Assembly (NCBI GenBank): GCA_963695835.1
Contig: CAVOHR010000001.1
Span: 1,178,001 to 1,242,000, forward strand
Length of the DNA stretch: 64,000 nucleotides
DNA from: VRUE01 sp963695835
GTDB taxonomy: Bacteria; Actinomycetota; Thermoleophilia; Solirubrobacterales; 70-9
Direction: 5' to 3'
In this document: one piece after another, positions 31,991 to 39,388 of the stretch
How positions within the stretch are numbered: the stretch's first letter is position 1
Layout: each line of letters opens with the position of its first letter
The notes under the pieces: generated by a model
The model's database searches: none
Seen by the model: only the letters and a program-made list of their open reading frames with translations
What the model was told of the DNA's origin: nothing
Program-made: the position numbers and the translations under genes

Positions 31991-33490
31991 TCACACAGCC
32001 GCCGGGGTCTCGATCTCGCGCTTGAGGATCTTGCCGGTGGGGCCCTTCGGGAGGTCGTCGAGGAACCAGACGACGCGCGGGTACTTGTAGGCGGCGATGC
32101 GGTCCTTGACGTAGGCGCTGACCTCCTCCGGGCTCAGCTCCTCGCCCTCGTGGAGGACGACGACGGCGCCGATCTCCTCCCCCCACTCGTCGTGGGGGAC
32201 GCCGACGACGGCCGCTTCGCGGATCTTCGGGTGCTCGTAGAGCACCTCCTCGACCTCGCGCGGGTAGACGTTGTAGCCGCCGCGGATGATCAGGTCCTTC
32301 TTGCGGTCGACGATGTAGAAGTAGCCGTCCTCGTCGACGCGGGCCACGTCGCCGCTGTGGAACCAGCCGCCCCGCATCGTCTTCCCCGTCGCCTCCGGCT
32401 GTCGCCAGTAGCCCTTCATGACGTTGTGGCCGCGGATCACGATCTCGCCGACCTCACCCTGCTCGACCGGGTTGTCATCCTCGTCGACGACCCGCATCTC
32501 CACCCCTTCGATCGGGGTGCCGATCGAGCCCGGCTTGCGCTCCATGCCGGGGTGGTTCGAGCAGGCCACCGGCGAGGTCTCCGAGAGGCCGTAGCCCTCC
32601 AGCACGATCGCCCCGAACGCCTGCTCGAAGCCACGCAGGACCTCGACCGGCATCGAGGCGCCGCCGGTGACGCAGGTGCGCAGCGCCGAGGTATCGAAGC
32701 GCTCGCGCTCGGGGTAATGCAGGAGGGCGCCGAACATCGTCGGCACGCCGTAGAAGTGGGTGACGCGGTCGCGCTCCATCGTCGCCAGCGCCTCGCCGGG
32801 GTCGAATTTCGGCACCAGGGTGAGGCAGGCGCCGACGCTGAGCGAGGCGTTCATGCTCACCGTCTGCCCGAAGGAGTGGAAGAGGGGGAGGGCGCCGAGG
32901 ACGACGTCGCCGGCGGCGACCTCACAGGTGGTGCGGGAGGAGACGTCGGCGTTGCGCCGGAGGTTCATGTGGGTCAGCTCGGCGCCCTTCGGCTTGCCGG
33001 TCGTGCCCGAGGTGTAGAGGATCACCGCAATGTCGTCCTCGGCGGTCTCGGCGACGTCCGGCGTCGGCTCCAGCTCCGCCAGCGTCGCCGCGAAGCCCGC
33101 CGGCTCGACCTCGACCAGCTCGGCGCCCGCCTCGGCGGCGCCGGCCCGCGCCTCCTCGGCGAAGCCGTGCCAGGCGAGCAGCAGCTCGGCGCCGGAGTCC
33201 TCCAGGTAGAAGGAGATCTCGCGCCGCTTCAGCAGCACGTTCATCGGCACGACGATCGCTCCGGCCCGCAGCAGCCCGTAGTAGGCGACCGGGAACGCGG
33301 GCACGTTGGGCAGCATCACCCCGACCCGGTCGCCCTGCTCGATGCCCCGCTCCCGCAGCAGCGTCGCCAGCCGGGCGCTGCGGTCGTCGAGCTCGGCGTA
33401 GCTCAGCTCGACCTCGCCGAGGCGGACGGCCGGGGCATCCGGCGCCCGCTCGGCGCTGTCGGTCAGCAGCGATGCGAGGTTGAGTGACAT
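31991..33490 (-). CDS. Long-chain fatty acid-CoA ligase
   Basis: 499 residues of the adenylate-forming family: LYTSGTTGKPKGAELTH (P-loop), GYGLSETSP, YFYIVDRKKDLIIRGGYNVYPREVEE (hinge and A8), and the acyl-adenylate Lys in GPTGKILKRE near the C-terminus. It activates a fatty or aromatic acid to its CoA thioester. Length is typical of bacterial FadD-like enzymes. Downstream lies the R2/SCP2 protein, so the two may act on the same lipid. Substrate chain length not predictable. Confidence 0.88.
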   Translation of the reverse strand: MSLNLASLLTDSAERAPDAPAVRLGEVELSYAELDDRSARLATLLRERGIEQGDRVGVMLPNVPAFPVAYYGLLRAGAIVVPMNVLLKRREISFYLEDSGAELLLAWHGFAEEARAGAAEAGAELVEVEPAGFAATLAELEPTPDVAETAEDDIAVILYTSGTTGKPKGAELTHMNLRRNADVSSRTTCEVAAGDVVLGALPLFHSFGQTVSMNASLSVGACLTLVPKFDPGEALATMERDRVTHFYGVPTMFGALLHYPERERFDTSALRTCVTGGASMPVEVLRGFEQAFGAIVLEGYGLSETSPVACSNHPGMERKPGSIGTPIEGVEMRVVDEDDNPVEQGEVGEIVIRGHNVMKGYWRQPEATGKTMRGGWFHSGDVARVDEDGYFYIVDRKKDLIIRGGYNVYPREVEEVLYEHPKIREAAVVGVPHDEWGEEIGAVVVLHEGEELSPEEVSAYVKDRIAAYKYPRVVWFLDDLPKGPTGKILKREIETPAAV

Positions 33491-33518
33491 CGGACGCCGC
33501 CTTCCAGGGGATCCCGGC

Positions 33519-33806
33519 CTAAGGCTTGATGATGTTGTGAACCGGGAACTCCTTGACGTCAGGCGGTCCCGGAAGAGCCCCGTCGCCCAGCTCCTGGATC
33601 GCCTGTCCGAGCCGCCCTCCGAGGAAGGCGTCGAACTTCTCCCTCGACTCCCAGAAGTCGATCACGCCCCAGCCGTCCTCGACCGGCCCGGCGGCGTGGA
33701 AGATCAGTCCCTCGGGCGGCTCCGCTGCCACGTTCATCTGGGCGTTGACCGCTTCGTACTGCTCCTGCGTGCCTCCGGCGAACCTCAGCCTCAATCCAAC
33801 CGCCAT
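33519..33806 (-). CDS. Small ABM-fold-like protein, unknown
   Basis: 95 residues. The pattern MAVGLRLRFAGGTQEQYEAVNAQM ... GLIFHAAGPVEDGWGVIDFWESREKFDAFL is that of dimeric alpha-beta barrel proteins related to antibiotic biosynthesis monooxygenases. The ATG at 33806 has GAGGAGGG six bases upstream; an in-frame ATG at 33812 would touch that site and is less likely. Adjacent to the acyl-CoA ligase (28 bp), same strand. No catalytic residues can be named. Confidence 0.7.
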   Translation of the reverse strand: MAVGLRLRFAGGTQEQYEAVNAQMNVAAEPPEGLIFHAAGPVEDGWGVIDFWESREKFDAFLGGRLGQAIQELGDGALPGPPDVKEFPVHNIIKP

Positions 33807-33886
33807 CTTCATCCCTCCTCGTAGTTGGGGCAACCGGTCGAGCATAGCCCTCGACCCGCCCGGCGGGCAAGCGGCGCTGCCCGGAT

Positions 33887-34264
33887 ATGCTCAGGTGGAT
33901 GCCGGACCTGGGCCAGCCGAGCTCCTACCTCGCCCTCGACGGGGGGACGCGGGTCTATTCGAGCGACGGCGCCGACCTGGGCGAGGTCCAGCACGTGCTC
34001 GGAGACCCCGGTCTCGACGTCTTCGACGGGTTCGTCCTCGACGCCAGCGTGCTGCCGGGCGGGCATCGCTTCGTCGATGCCTCCCAGGTGGCGGAGGTCT
34101 ACGAGCGGGGCGTCGTGCTCACCGTCGACGCCGCCACCGCCGAGCGGCTGCCGAAGCCGAGCGCCAACCCGGGAGAGGTCGAGGTCGGGCCGGACGACCT
34201 GGCCGCCGCCGGCAGCCACGACAAGCTGCGGCGGGCCTGGGACCTGATCTCGGGCAAGGGTTGA
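33887..34264 (+). CDS. PRC-barrel-like protein
   Basis: 125 residues (121 if the ATG at 33899 is used). RVYSSDGADLGEVQHVLGDPGLDVFDGFVLDASVLPGGHRFVDASQVAEVYERGVVLTV follows the PRC-barrel beta-strand pattern, a small domain found in ribosome maturation and photosynthetic reaction-centre proteins and in many actinobacterial stress proteins. Role unknown. Divergent from the small ABM-fold gene. Confidence 0.65.
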   Translation: MLRWMPDLGQPSSYLALDGGTRVYSSDGADLGEVQHVLGDPGLDVFDGFVLDASVLPGGHRFVDASQVAEVYERGVVLTVDAATAERLPKPSANPGEVEVGPDDLAAAGSHDKLRRAWDLISGKG

Positions 34265-34314
34265 GGCAGGGCCGGCACGCCGCCTGAGCGGCGGCTCGCT
34301 TAGGATGCCGCGCC

Positions 34315-34797
34315 ATGAAGGCGGCCCTGCTGACGATCGCTGTGTGTCTGGCCCTCGCCGCGGCCGGGTGCGGCAGCAGCTCCTCGGGCGAATCGAGCTC
34401 GACGACCGAATCGACGGCCGCATCGAAGAAGACCAAGCCCGAGGTGACGGTGCCGAAGGGCGCGCCGCCGAAGCAGCTGGTCGTCAAGGAACTCGAAGCA
34501 GGCTCCGGCGAAGAAGCCAAGTCGGGCGACGAAGTGACGGTCCAGTACGTCGGCGTCGACTACAAGAACGGCAAGGAATTCGACTCCTCCTGGAGCCGGA
34601 GCGAACCGTTCACCTTCACGCTCGGCGCCGGCCAGGTGATCCCCGGCTGGGAACAGGGCGTCGAAGGGATGAAGGCCGGCGGCCGCCGCGAGCTGATCAT
34701 CCCGCCCGAGCTCGCCTACGGCGAAGCCGGCTCGCCGCCGGCGATCGGTCCGAGCGAAACGCTCGTCTTCGTGATCGACCTGCTCGAAGTCGGCTGA
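34315..34797 (+). CDS. FKBP-type peptidyl-prolyl isomerase lipoprotein
   Basis: 160 residues. The signal peptide ends in a lipobox (LAAAGC, Cys19), then a Ser/Thr-rich linker, then an FKBP domain: GDEVTVQYVGVDYKNGKEFDSSW, FTFTLGAGQVIPGWEQGVEGMKAGGRRELIIPPELAYG, VFVIDLLEV. All the rotamase-pocket residues expected for an active enzyme appear present. It would fold extracytoplasmic proteins at the membrane surface. A TAGGAT box sits eight bases before the ATG. Confidence 0.9.
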   Translation: MKAALLTIAVCLALAAAGCGSSSSGESSSTTESTAASKKTKPEVTVPKGAPPKQLVVKELEAGSGEEAKSGDEVTVQYVGVDYKNGKEFDSSWSRSEPFTFTLGAGQVIPGWEQGVEGMKAGGRRELIIPPELAYGEAGSPPAIGPSETLVFVIDLLEVG

Positions 34798-34940
34798 GCC
34801 GCTTCACAGCCGAGCGGCTGCTGCGACTCGCCGGTGATCCCGGCGGGAGCGCTGGAAGGCGTGCCCACCTGGCCGGGCGGCGTCTACGGCGGCGGCCTCT
34901 CGCCCCCCTCGGCACTCGCCTGGGCTGACACTACCCGCAG

Positions 34941-34986
34941 CCGATGTCACCGACATCGGACGTCGGTTACGTCCGATGTCGGTTTT
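34941..34986 (+). terminator. Overlapping hairpins with T run (attenuator-like)
   Basis: Three related segments: CCGATGTC (34941), CCGACATCGGACGT (34950) and ACGTCCGATGTCGG (34969), followed by TTTT. Segment 2 can pair with segment 1 (8 bp) or with segment 3 (14 bp, perfect, then TTTT). The second is a strong intrinsic terminator; the first would prevent it. It lies 46 bases before the HTH_42 gene. Confidence 0.6.
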
Positions 34987-35031
34987 GCCGAGAGAGGGTC
35001 GCCGGCTCAGGCGATCCAGGAAGATCGTGGC

Positions 35032-36066
35032 GTGGCGACCGGATCGATACTCGTGGAGCGCTTCGCGGCACAGGGGCTCTCGGGTCCGCCGCTGCCCGAT
35101 CCCGTCGCCGTCGCCGAGCGGCTGCTCGCCGTGCAGGGCCAGGACCCGCGCGGCTTCCGGCTCGCGGTTCGCGCCCGGACCGCCGGCCTGACCGCGGCGG
35201 ACGTCGAGCGGGCGCTGGGTGAGCACCGCGGCCTCCTCGTCACCTGGCTCAACCGCGGCACCCTGCACCTGGTCCGCAGCGAGGACTACGCCCTGCTGCA
35301 GGCGCTGACCACGCCGCCGCTGCTCACCTCCGGCGCGCGGCGGCTGCGCCAGGAGGGGGTGAGCGAGGCCGACGCGGAGCGGGCGCTGGCGACGATCGAG
35401 CGGGCGCTGGCCGGCGAGGGGCCGCTGACGCGGGTCGAGCTGCGCGAGCGGCTGGAGGCGGCGGACGTGCCGACGGACGGCCAGGCCCTGATCCACCTCC
35501 TCTTCCTCGCCGCCCTGCGCGGGCTCGTCGTGCGCGGCCCGATGCGCGGCAAGCAGCACGCCTACGCGCTGGTGCGCGATTGGCTGGGCGAGCAGCCGGC
35601 GGTCGACCGCGAGCGAGCGCTGGCCGAGCTGGCCCGCCGCTACCTGGTCGGACACCAGCCGGCGAGCGACCGCGACCTCGCCAAATGGGCCGGTCTGCCG
35701 CTGCGCGACGCCCGCGCCGGCCTGAAGGCGATCGGATCGGAGCTGGAGGAGGGCGAGGACGGCCTGGTCCGGCTGGCAAAGCGCGCCCCGCCGGAGGCGG
35801 TCCCGGAGCCGCGGCTGCTCGGCGCCTTCGACCCGATCCTGCTCGGCTGGACCTCGCGCGACCCGATCCTCGGCCGGCACGAGCCGCGGGTCGTCAGCGG
35901 CGGCCTCTTCCGCCCCTTCGCGCTCGCCGGCGGCCGCGCCGTCGCCGGCTGGAAATGGGCCGGGGGCGAGGTGGCGATGGAGCCCTACACGCGCCTCTCG
36001 CGCCGCCACGCCGCGGCGCTGGACGCCGACGCTGCCGACGTAGCCCGTTTCCTTCAGGTGGACTGA
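35032..36066 (+). CDS. Winged-helix DNA-binding domain protein (HTH_42 / YcaQ-AlkX-like)
   Basis: 344 residues. VERFAAQGLSGPPLPDPVAVAERLLAVQGQDPRGFRLAVRAR, LVTWLNRGTLHLVRSEDYALL and RLLGAFDPILLGWTSRDPIL are hallmarks of the HTH_42 family, which includes the DNA interstrand-crosslink glycosylases AlkX/YcaQ and AlkZ; many actinobacterial members are uncharacterised. GTG at 35032 has AGGAAG seven bases upstream. A terminator-like hairpin precedes it. Its 3' end overlaps the convergent DUF4143 gene by 13 bases. Confidence 0.82.
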   Translation: MATGSILVERFAAQGLSGPPLPDPVAVAERLLAVQGQDPRGFRLAVRARTAGLTAADVERALGEHRGLLVTWLNRGTLHLVRSEDYALLQALTTPPLLTSGARRLRQEGVSEADAERALATIERALAGEGPLTRVELRERLEAADVPTDGQALIHLLFLAALRGLVVRGPMRGKQHAYALVRDWLGEQPAVDRERALAELARRYLVGHQPASDRDLAKWAGLPLRDARAGLKAIGSELEEGEDGLVRLAKRAPPEAVPEPRLLGAFDPILLGWTSRDPILGRHEPRVVSGGLFRPFALAGGRAVAGWKWAGGEVAMEPYTRLSRRHAAALDADAADVARFLQVD

Positions 36067-37256
36067 CCGGGAACTTCGTCACCGAGGAAAGCCTCGAGCG
36101 GGGTGCCGTCCCCGCCCACGAGCAGCTTGCGGATGGGACTTCCCGCCGCCGCCTCGAACGCGGCCATCCCGGGCAGGCCGTCACGACGCCGGCCGCTCTT
36201 GACCTCGATCGCGGTCAGCGTTGTCCCGCGCTGAACGACGAAGTCGACCTCGCGGTTACGGTGCCGCCAGTAGAGGACCTCTGCCCGGGGGTCGCGGGTG
36301 GCGATCAGATGCGCGCCGACCGCGGTCTCGACGAGCCGACCCCAGTGCTCGCCGTCGGCCTTGGACTCCGCGAAGGTTCGGCCCGAGGTGGCCGAGACCA
36401 GAGCCGTGTCGAGGGCGAGCAACTTGGGGGTCGATCTTCGCTGCCGCACCTTTCCAGGCGAGTACTTCTCGAGCCCAATCGCGAGCCCGGCGGCGGCCAG
36501 CAGATCGAGGTAATGGGCAAGCGTCGTGGTGTTCCCCGCGTCCTGCAGCTGTCCGGTCAGCTTCTGGTAGGAGACGATCTGTCCGGAGTAGTCGCAGGCG
36601 AGCCGGAACAGGTTGCGCAGCAGGGCCGGCTTGTCGACGCGGGTGAGCAGCAGCAGGTCGCGCGAGATCGTCGTCTCGACGATCGAGTCGAGCACATACG
36701 CCGCCCAGCGGCTCTCGTCTTCGATCAGCCGCGCCGCGCCGGGATAGCCGCCAAAGTGGACGAACTCGTCGAGGCTGAGCCCGAAGGCGTCGCGTATTTC
36801 GCCGTATGACCAGTGCGAGGCCCGGATCAGCTCGAAGCGACCGGTGAGGCTCTCGCTGAGGCCATGCTGGACGCGAAGCGCCGCCGACCCGAGCAGGGTG
36901 ACACGAAGCGGCAGCTCGTTCCTGCGATCCTCGTCCCAGAGCCGCTTCACGGTCTCGGCCCAGCCGGCGACCTTCTGGATCTCGTCAACAGCAAGGATCG
37001 CGCCCCCGCGGCGGTCCCGGGCAAGCCGCCGCCCCTCCTCCCACTGCGCCTCGAGCCAGGCTGCGTCCCGCAGAGCCGGATCGTCGGCGCTGGCGTAGTG
37101 GCTCGGCTGATCGAGCGCTTTAAGCGCCTGCCGCACCACGGTCGTCTTGCCAACCTGCCGCGGCCCGCTTACGACCTGGATCCGGGCAGCATCCTCGGCC
37201 AACCGGTCAGACAACAGCCTGAAGATCGGACGCCTGTAGCTCTGCAATTTGCTCAT
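36054..37256 (-). CDS. AAA ATPase with DUF4143 domain
   Basis: 400 residues. Walker A is VVSGPRQVGKTTVVRQAL (Lys37), Walker B is AILAVDEIQKV, sensor LLGSAALRV. The DUF4143 nuclease-like C-terminus has YWRHRNREVDFVVQRGTTLTAIEVKSGRRRD, where Glu, Asp, Glu and Lys resemble a PD-(D/E)xK site. Such proteins are common accessory genes without a defined role, often near toxin-antitoxin loci, as here. Upstream is an AT-rich promoter with the repeated sequence CTGAGTGATTT. Confidence 0.85.
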   Translation of the reverse strand: MSKLQSYRRPIFRLLSDRLAEDAARIQVVSGPRQVGKTTVVRQALKALDQPSHYASADDPALRDAAWLEAQWEEGRRLARDRRGGAILAVDEIQKVAGWAETVKRLWDEDRRNELPLRVTLLGSAALRVQHGLSESLTGRFELIRASHWSYGEIRDAFGLSLDEFVHFGGYPGAARLIEDESRWAAYVLDSIVETTISRDLLLLTRVDKPALLRNLFRLACDYSGQIVSYQKLTGQLQDAGNTTTLAHYLDLLAAAGLAIGLEKYSPGKVRQRRSTPKLLALDTALVSATSGRTFAESKADGEHWGRLVETAVGAHLIATRDPRAEVLYWRHRNREVDFVVQRGTTLTAIEVKSGRRRDGLPGMAAFEAAAGSPIRKLLVGGDGTPLEAFLGDEVPGQST

Positions 37257-37260
37257 GACA

Positions 37261-37299
37261 CTGAGTGATTTTACTCAACGTGCTGAGTGATTTGTAGAC
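37261..37299 (-). promoter_or_regulatory. Promoter region of the DUF4143 ATPase with repeats
   Basis: CTGAGTGATTT occurs twice, 22 bases apart, and TGAGT-N6-ACTCA is an inverted repeat between them. On the minus strand TAAAAT lies 11 bases before the ATG, giving a very short leader. Probable autoregulatory or island-specific control. Confidence 0.4.
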
Positions 37300-37345
37300 C
37301 GGCCGGGTTCAGGGGCCTGAACAGGCGCTAACCTGCACTCAAAAC

Positions 37346-37534
37346 ATGTCGCAACGACCCCGATACAGATGGCGGACTTGGCTCCGTGGGCGACCCCACC
37401 GGCACACGCCGATCGACTGGAACAGCGACCTATGGCGGGAATTGGCCCGGCTGGCCGACGCAGGCGACCCGCGGTATCGGCAGCTCATCCGCCGAATGCG
37501 AGACGAGGAACGAGCGGCCCAACGCACGGCGTGA
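37346..37534 (+). CDS. Hypothetical basic protein, 62 aa
   Basis: Strongly basic and tryptophan-rich: MSQRPRYRWRTWLRGRPHR, then DWNSDLWRELARLADAGDPRYRQLIRRMRDEERAA, a likely helical C-terminus. No family recognised. It sits between the DUF4143 ATPase and the toxin-antitoxin pair; base composition is lower in GC than the core genes. No clear ribosome site, so it may not be translated. Confidence 0.4.
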   Translation: MSQRPRYRWRTWLRGRPHRHTPIDWNSDLWRELARLADAGDPRYRQLIRRMRDEERAAQRTA

Positions 37535-37579
37535 ACCGCTCGTCGGTTCCGCGGAACCACCCGGATATCGACACTCGAA

Positions 37580-37602
37580 TACCAGATTGGTATGCTGTAT
37601 AC
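37580..37602 (+). promoter_or_regulatory. Leaderless promoter with operator for the RHH/PemK pair
   Basis: ATACCA-GAT-TGGTAT, a perfect 6-bp inverted repeat (37580-37594), overlaps the -10 box TATGCT (37591-37596), which ends six bases before the antitoxin ATG. A ribbon-helix-helix antitoxin binding here would repress its own operon. Confidence 0.55.
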
Positions 37603-37863
37603 ATGACGTTACAGATAGCAATTCGCATACCGGATGACCAGCTGCGAGAACTCGACGAGGCCGTCAAGCGTGGTCAGTTCAAGAGCCGGGCGGATGGGAT
37701 GCGGCGCGCCCTGGGCGACCTGCTGGCAGAGCTGCGCGAGCGCGAGGTTGCTCACGAATACCGAGAAGCGTATGCCCGCCGGCCGGTGGAGCCGGCGGTT
37801 GGCAAGGCCGGCGCGATGTTGCTCGCCGATGCGCTCAAGCGCGAGGAGTCCGGCGCCAAGTGA
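37603..37863 (+). CDS. Ribbon-helix-helix antitoxin
   Basis: 86 residues. LQIAIRIPDDQLRELDEAVKRGQFKSRADGMRRALGDLLAEL is a classical ribbon-helix-helix DNA-binding domain; the remainder is a helical, charged tail that would hold the toxin. Its TGA overlaps the toxin GTG by four bases. A palindromic operator overlaps its promoter. Confidence 0.85.
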   Translation: MTLQIAIRIPDDQLRELDEAVKRGQFKSRADGMRRALGDLLAELREREVAHEYREAYARRPVEPAVGKAGAMLLADALKREESGAK

Positions 37864-38180
37864 GCTTGATCGATCGGGGCGATGTCTTCGATGCGGATCT
37901 GCCCGGGCTCGGCGTGCGGCCGGTCCTGGTCGTCACCCGTCAGGTGGCGATTCCGGTGCTCTCGGCGGTCACCGTGGCTATGGTCACGTCGACCGTCCGC
38001 GGCATCCGCAGCGAGGTTCCGCTCAACTCCGAGCATGGCCTCCGAGGAGCGAGCGTCGCCAACTGCGACAACCTCTTCACGATCGACAAGGCGCTCCTCT
38101 CCGAACGCAGGGGAGCGCTTTCATTCGAGGACACGGTCCGACTGGACGACGCTCTCCGGTTCGCCCTCAAGCTCGACTGA
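37860..38180 (+). CDS. PemK/MazF-type endoribonuclease toxin
   Basis: 106 residues. The MazF fold is seen in RGDVFDADLPGLGVRPVLVVTRQ...VTVAMVTSTVRGIRSEVPL...GLRGASVANCDNLFTIDKALL. Members cut mRNA or tRNA at short sequences. Start GTG overlaps the antitoxin stop. Immediately downstream is a displaced copy of the glyS 3' end. Confidence 0.85.
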   Translation: MSLIDRGDVFDADLPGLGVRPVLVVTRQVAIPVLSAVTVAMVTSTVRGIRSEVPLNSEHGLRGASVANCDNLFTIDKALLSERRGALSFEDTVRLDDALRFALKLD

Positions 38181-38186
38181 CTCGAG

Positions 38187-38403
38187 TCAGCCAAGCTTCG
38201 GGCTGCGCCAGGGTTGGGCGAGGCGGGTCGCGAGGTCGTCGGCGAGGCCGTCGACCGGGACTCGCGTCTGCTCGAGGGAGTCGCGGTCGCGGAGGGTGAC
38301 GGTGTCGTCGTCCATCGTCTGGTGGTCGACGGTTATGCCCCAGGGGGTGCCGATCTCGTCCTGGCGGCGGTAGCGCTTGCCGATCGAGCCGCCCTCGTCG
38401 AAC
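38187..38403 (-). pseudogene. Duplicated 3' end of glyS, fragment A
   Basis: About 217 bases match the true glyS end (39715-39931) with only a handful of differences, including the stop codon. It encodes the last ~71 residues of glycyl-tRNA synthetase (FDEGGSIGKRYRRQDEIG...QPWRSPKLG), part of the anticodon-binding domain. Identity stops abruptly at 38403, where a short hairpin begins. A short ORF through it could express this domain alone, but nothing suggests a function. Confidence 0.85.
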
Positions 38404-38434
38404 AACGGAGCCCCCGGTGTAAGCCGGGGGTGAC
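38403..38434. repeat. IS200/IS605-like end hairpin, copy 1
   Basis: CCCCCGG-TGTAAG-CCGGGGG preceded by CAACGGAG and followed by TGAC. A second copy is at 39169-39200. The shape and sequence resemble the right-end hairpins of IS200/IS605 elements, but no transposase or TnpB gene is present. Confidence 0.5.
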
Positions 38435-38558
38435 GGTAGGACAAGCGCCGTGTTGTCCAGCGACTACTCGAGGGGGAGAATTTGCCGCCCCCAGCCCTTT
38501 AACAAGGCATGAGAACGAGCCGACGGCCGGAGCACGACCAGGTGCCGCAGGTGTTTCC

Positions 38559-38759
38559 ATGAGCTTGAAGGGGGACTTGAAGAAGGCCCGCAAGCGAGCC
38601 GAGGCGCAGGGCTTTCGAGTCGAGAAGCGCAAGGAGTACTGGCTGTTCTTCCCGCCCGATGGCAAAACGCCGCCGGCCAGGATTGCCGGGACGCCCTCCA
38701 GCCAGAAATCGTGGCCCAATTTTCTCGCCGACATGAAGCGGAAGGGGTATCGTCAATGA
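38559..38759 (+). CDS. HicA-like toxin candidate
   Basis: 66 residues: MSLKGDLKKARKRAEAQGF then RVEKRKEYWLFFPPDG and TPSSQKSWPNFLADMKRKGY. This follows the short alpha-beta-beta-beta-alpha double-stranded-RNA-binding-like pattern of HicA mRNA interferases, although the usual catalytic His (GSH) is not present. Its TGA overlaps the next ATG by four bases, like hicAB. Member of a duplicated module. Activity doubtful without the His. Confidence 0.55.
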   Translation: MSLKGDLKKARKRAEAQGFRVEKRKEYWLFFPPDGKTPPARIAGTPSSQKSWPNFLADMKRKGYRQ

Positions 38760-39058
38760 GCGACATGGAGTTTCGCAGCTGGATCAAGGTTCCCGGCCTC
38801 GCCTACGAGCAGGAGGTCGAGCACGAGCGGCTCCACAAGATGCTGCTCCGGGATCACGTTGATCTCGGCCCCGTGATGAGCTGGGCCGATGGCGGCTCCT
38901 CGACCGTGGTCGTCTTGGCAATCGATGCCGCGGATGAGGCTGCCGCCGCCGGTGCGATGAGCGACGCCGTGGTCGACTCCCTCCATGCCAGCGGCCTGGG
39001 CCATCTCTACCCCGCCGCGGTGGAGGTCGAGCCGGCCGGCGATCGCGTCGTAGCCTGA
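38756..39058 (+). CDS. HicA-module partner protein, copy 1 (100 aa)
   Basis: MSDMEFRSWIKVPGL...LGPVMSWADGGSSTVVVLAIDAADEAAAAGAMSDAVVDSLHASGLGHLYPAAVEVEPAGDRVVA. Acidic alpha/beta protein, not recognised as a named family. Its paralog is 620 bp downstream (39385). Position after a HicA-like gene with a four-base overlap suggests an antitoxin-like partner, by analogy only. Confidence 0.6.
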   Translation: MSDMEFRSWIKVPGLAYEQEVEHERLHKMLLRDHVDLGPVMSWADGGSSTVVVLAIDAADEAAAAGAMSDAVVDSLHASGLGHLYPAAVEVEPAGDRVVA

Positions 39059-39076
39059 GATCTATTCGCCCGTCCG
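39020..39076. repeat. 57-bp direct repeat, copy 1
   Basis: The end of the partner gene and its downstream flank, matching 39640-39696 at 56 of 57 bases. Spacing is exactly 620 bp, which defines the tandem duplication unit. Confidence 0.85.
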
Positions 39077-39163
39077 CGGAGGGTCACGGTGTAGTCCTCC
39101 ATCGTCTGGTGGTCGACGGTTATCCCCCAGGGGGTGCCGATCTCGTCCTGGCGGCGGTAGCGC
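39076..39163 (-). pseudogene. Fragment B of the glyS 3' end
   Basis: About 88 bases, translating to RYRRQDEIGTPWGITVDHQT-like sequence and truncated on both sides. It shares derived bases with fragment A (GCGGAGGG, GGTTAT) that the true glyS end lacks, so it descends from an A-like copy. Confidence 0.75.
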
Positions 39164-39168
39164 CGCTT

Positions 39169-39200
39169 CAACGGAGCCCCGGTGTAAGTCGGGGGTGACC
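39169..39200. repeat. IS200/IS605-like end hairpin, copy 2
   Basis: CAACGGAGCCCCGG-TGTAAG-TCGGGG-TGAC, the same element as at 38403 with one base lost and a G-U pair. It joins glyS fragment B to the second HicA-like module. Confidence 0.5.
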
Positions 39201-39244
39201 CGTGCCCCAACGCTTGGCGGCCAAACTGCGGCAGGGCCAGCAGA

Positions 39245-39388
39245 ATGAGGTTGTTCTACCCGCCGATGCCGGAGGGCGCTGATCGCACCGATTTGCGCTA
39301 CCAGCCGTGCAAAATCGGCCACACCCCCTCCGGCCGGCGGACCTGGGTCAACTTCCTCAAGTGCCTAGAGAGAAAGGGGCTACGATGA
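39245..39388 (+). pseudogene. Truncated HicA-like gene, copy 2
   Basis: 47 codons, MRLFYPPMPEGAD then IGHTPSGRRTWVNFLKCLERKGLR, aligned to the C-terminal two thirds of the HicA-like protein at 38559. The N-terminal helix is missing. The TGA again overlaps the partner ATG by four bases. Confidence 0.65.

Noticed and set aside
37603..38180. RHH/PemK pair considered as a VapBC-type locus
   Set aside because: The toxin shows the MazF/PemK fold and no PIN-domain acidic quartet.
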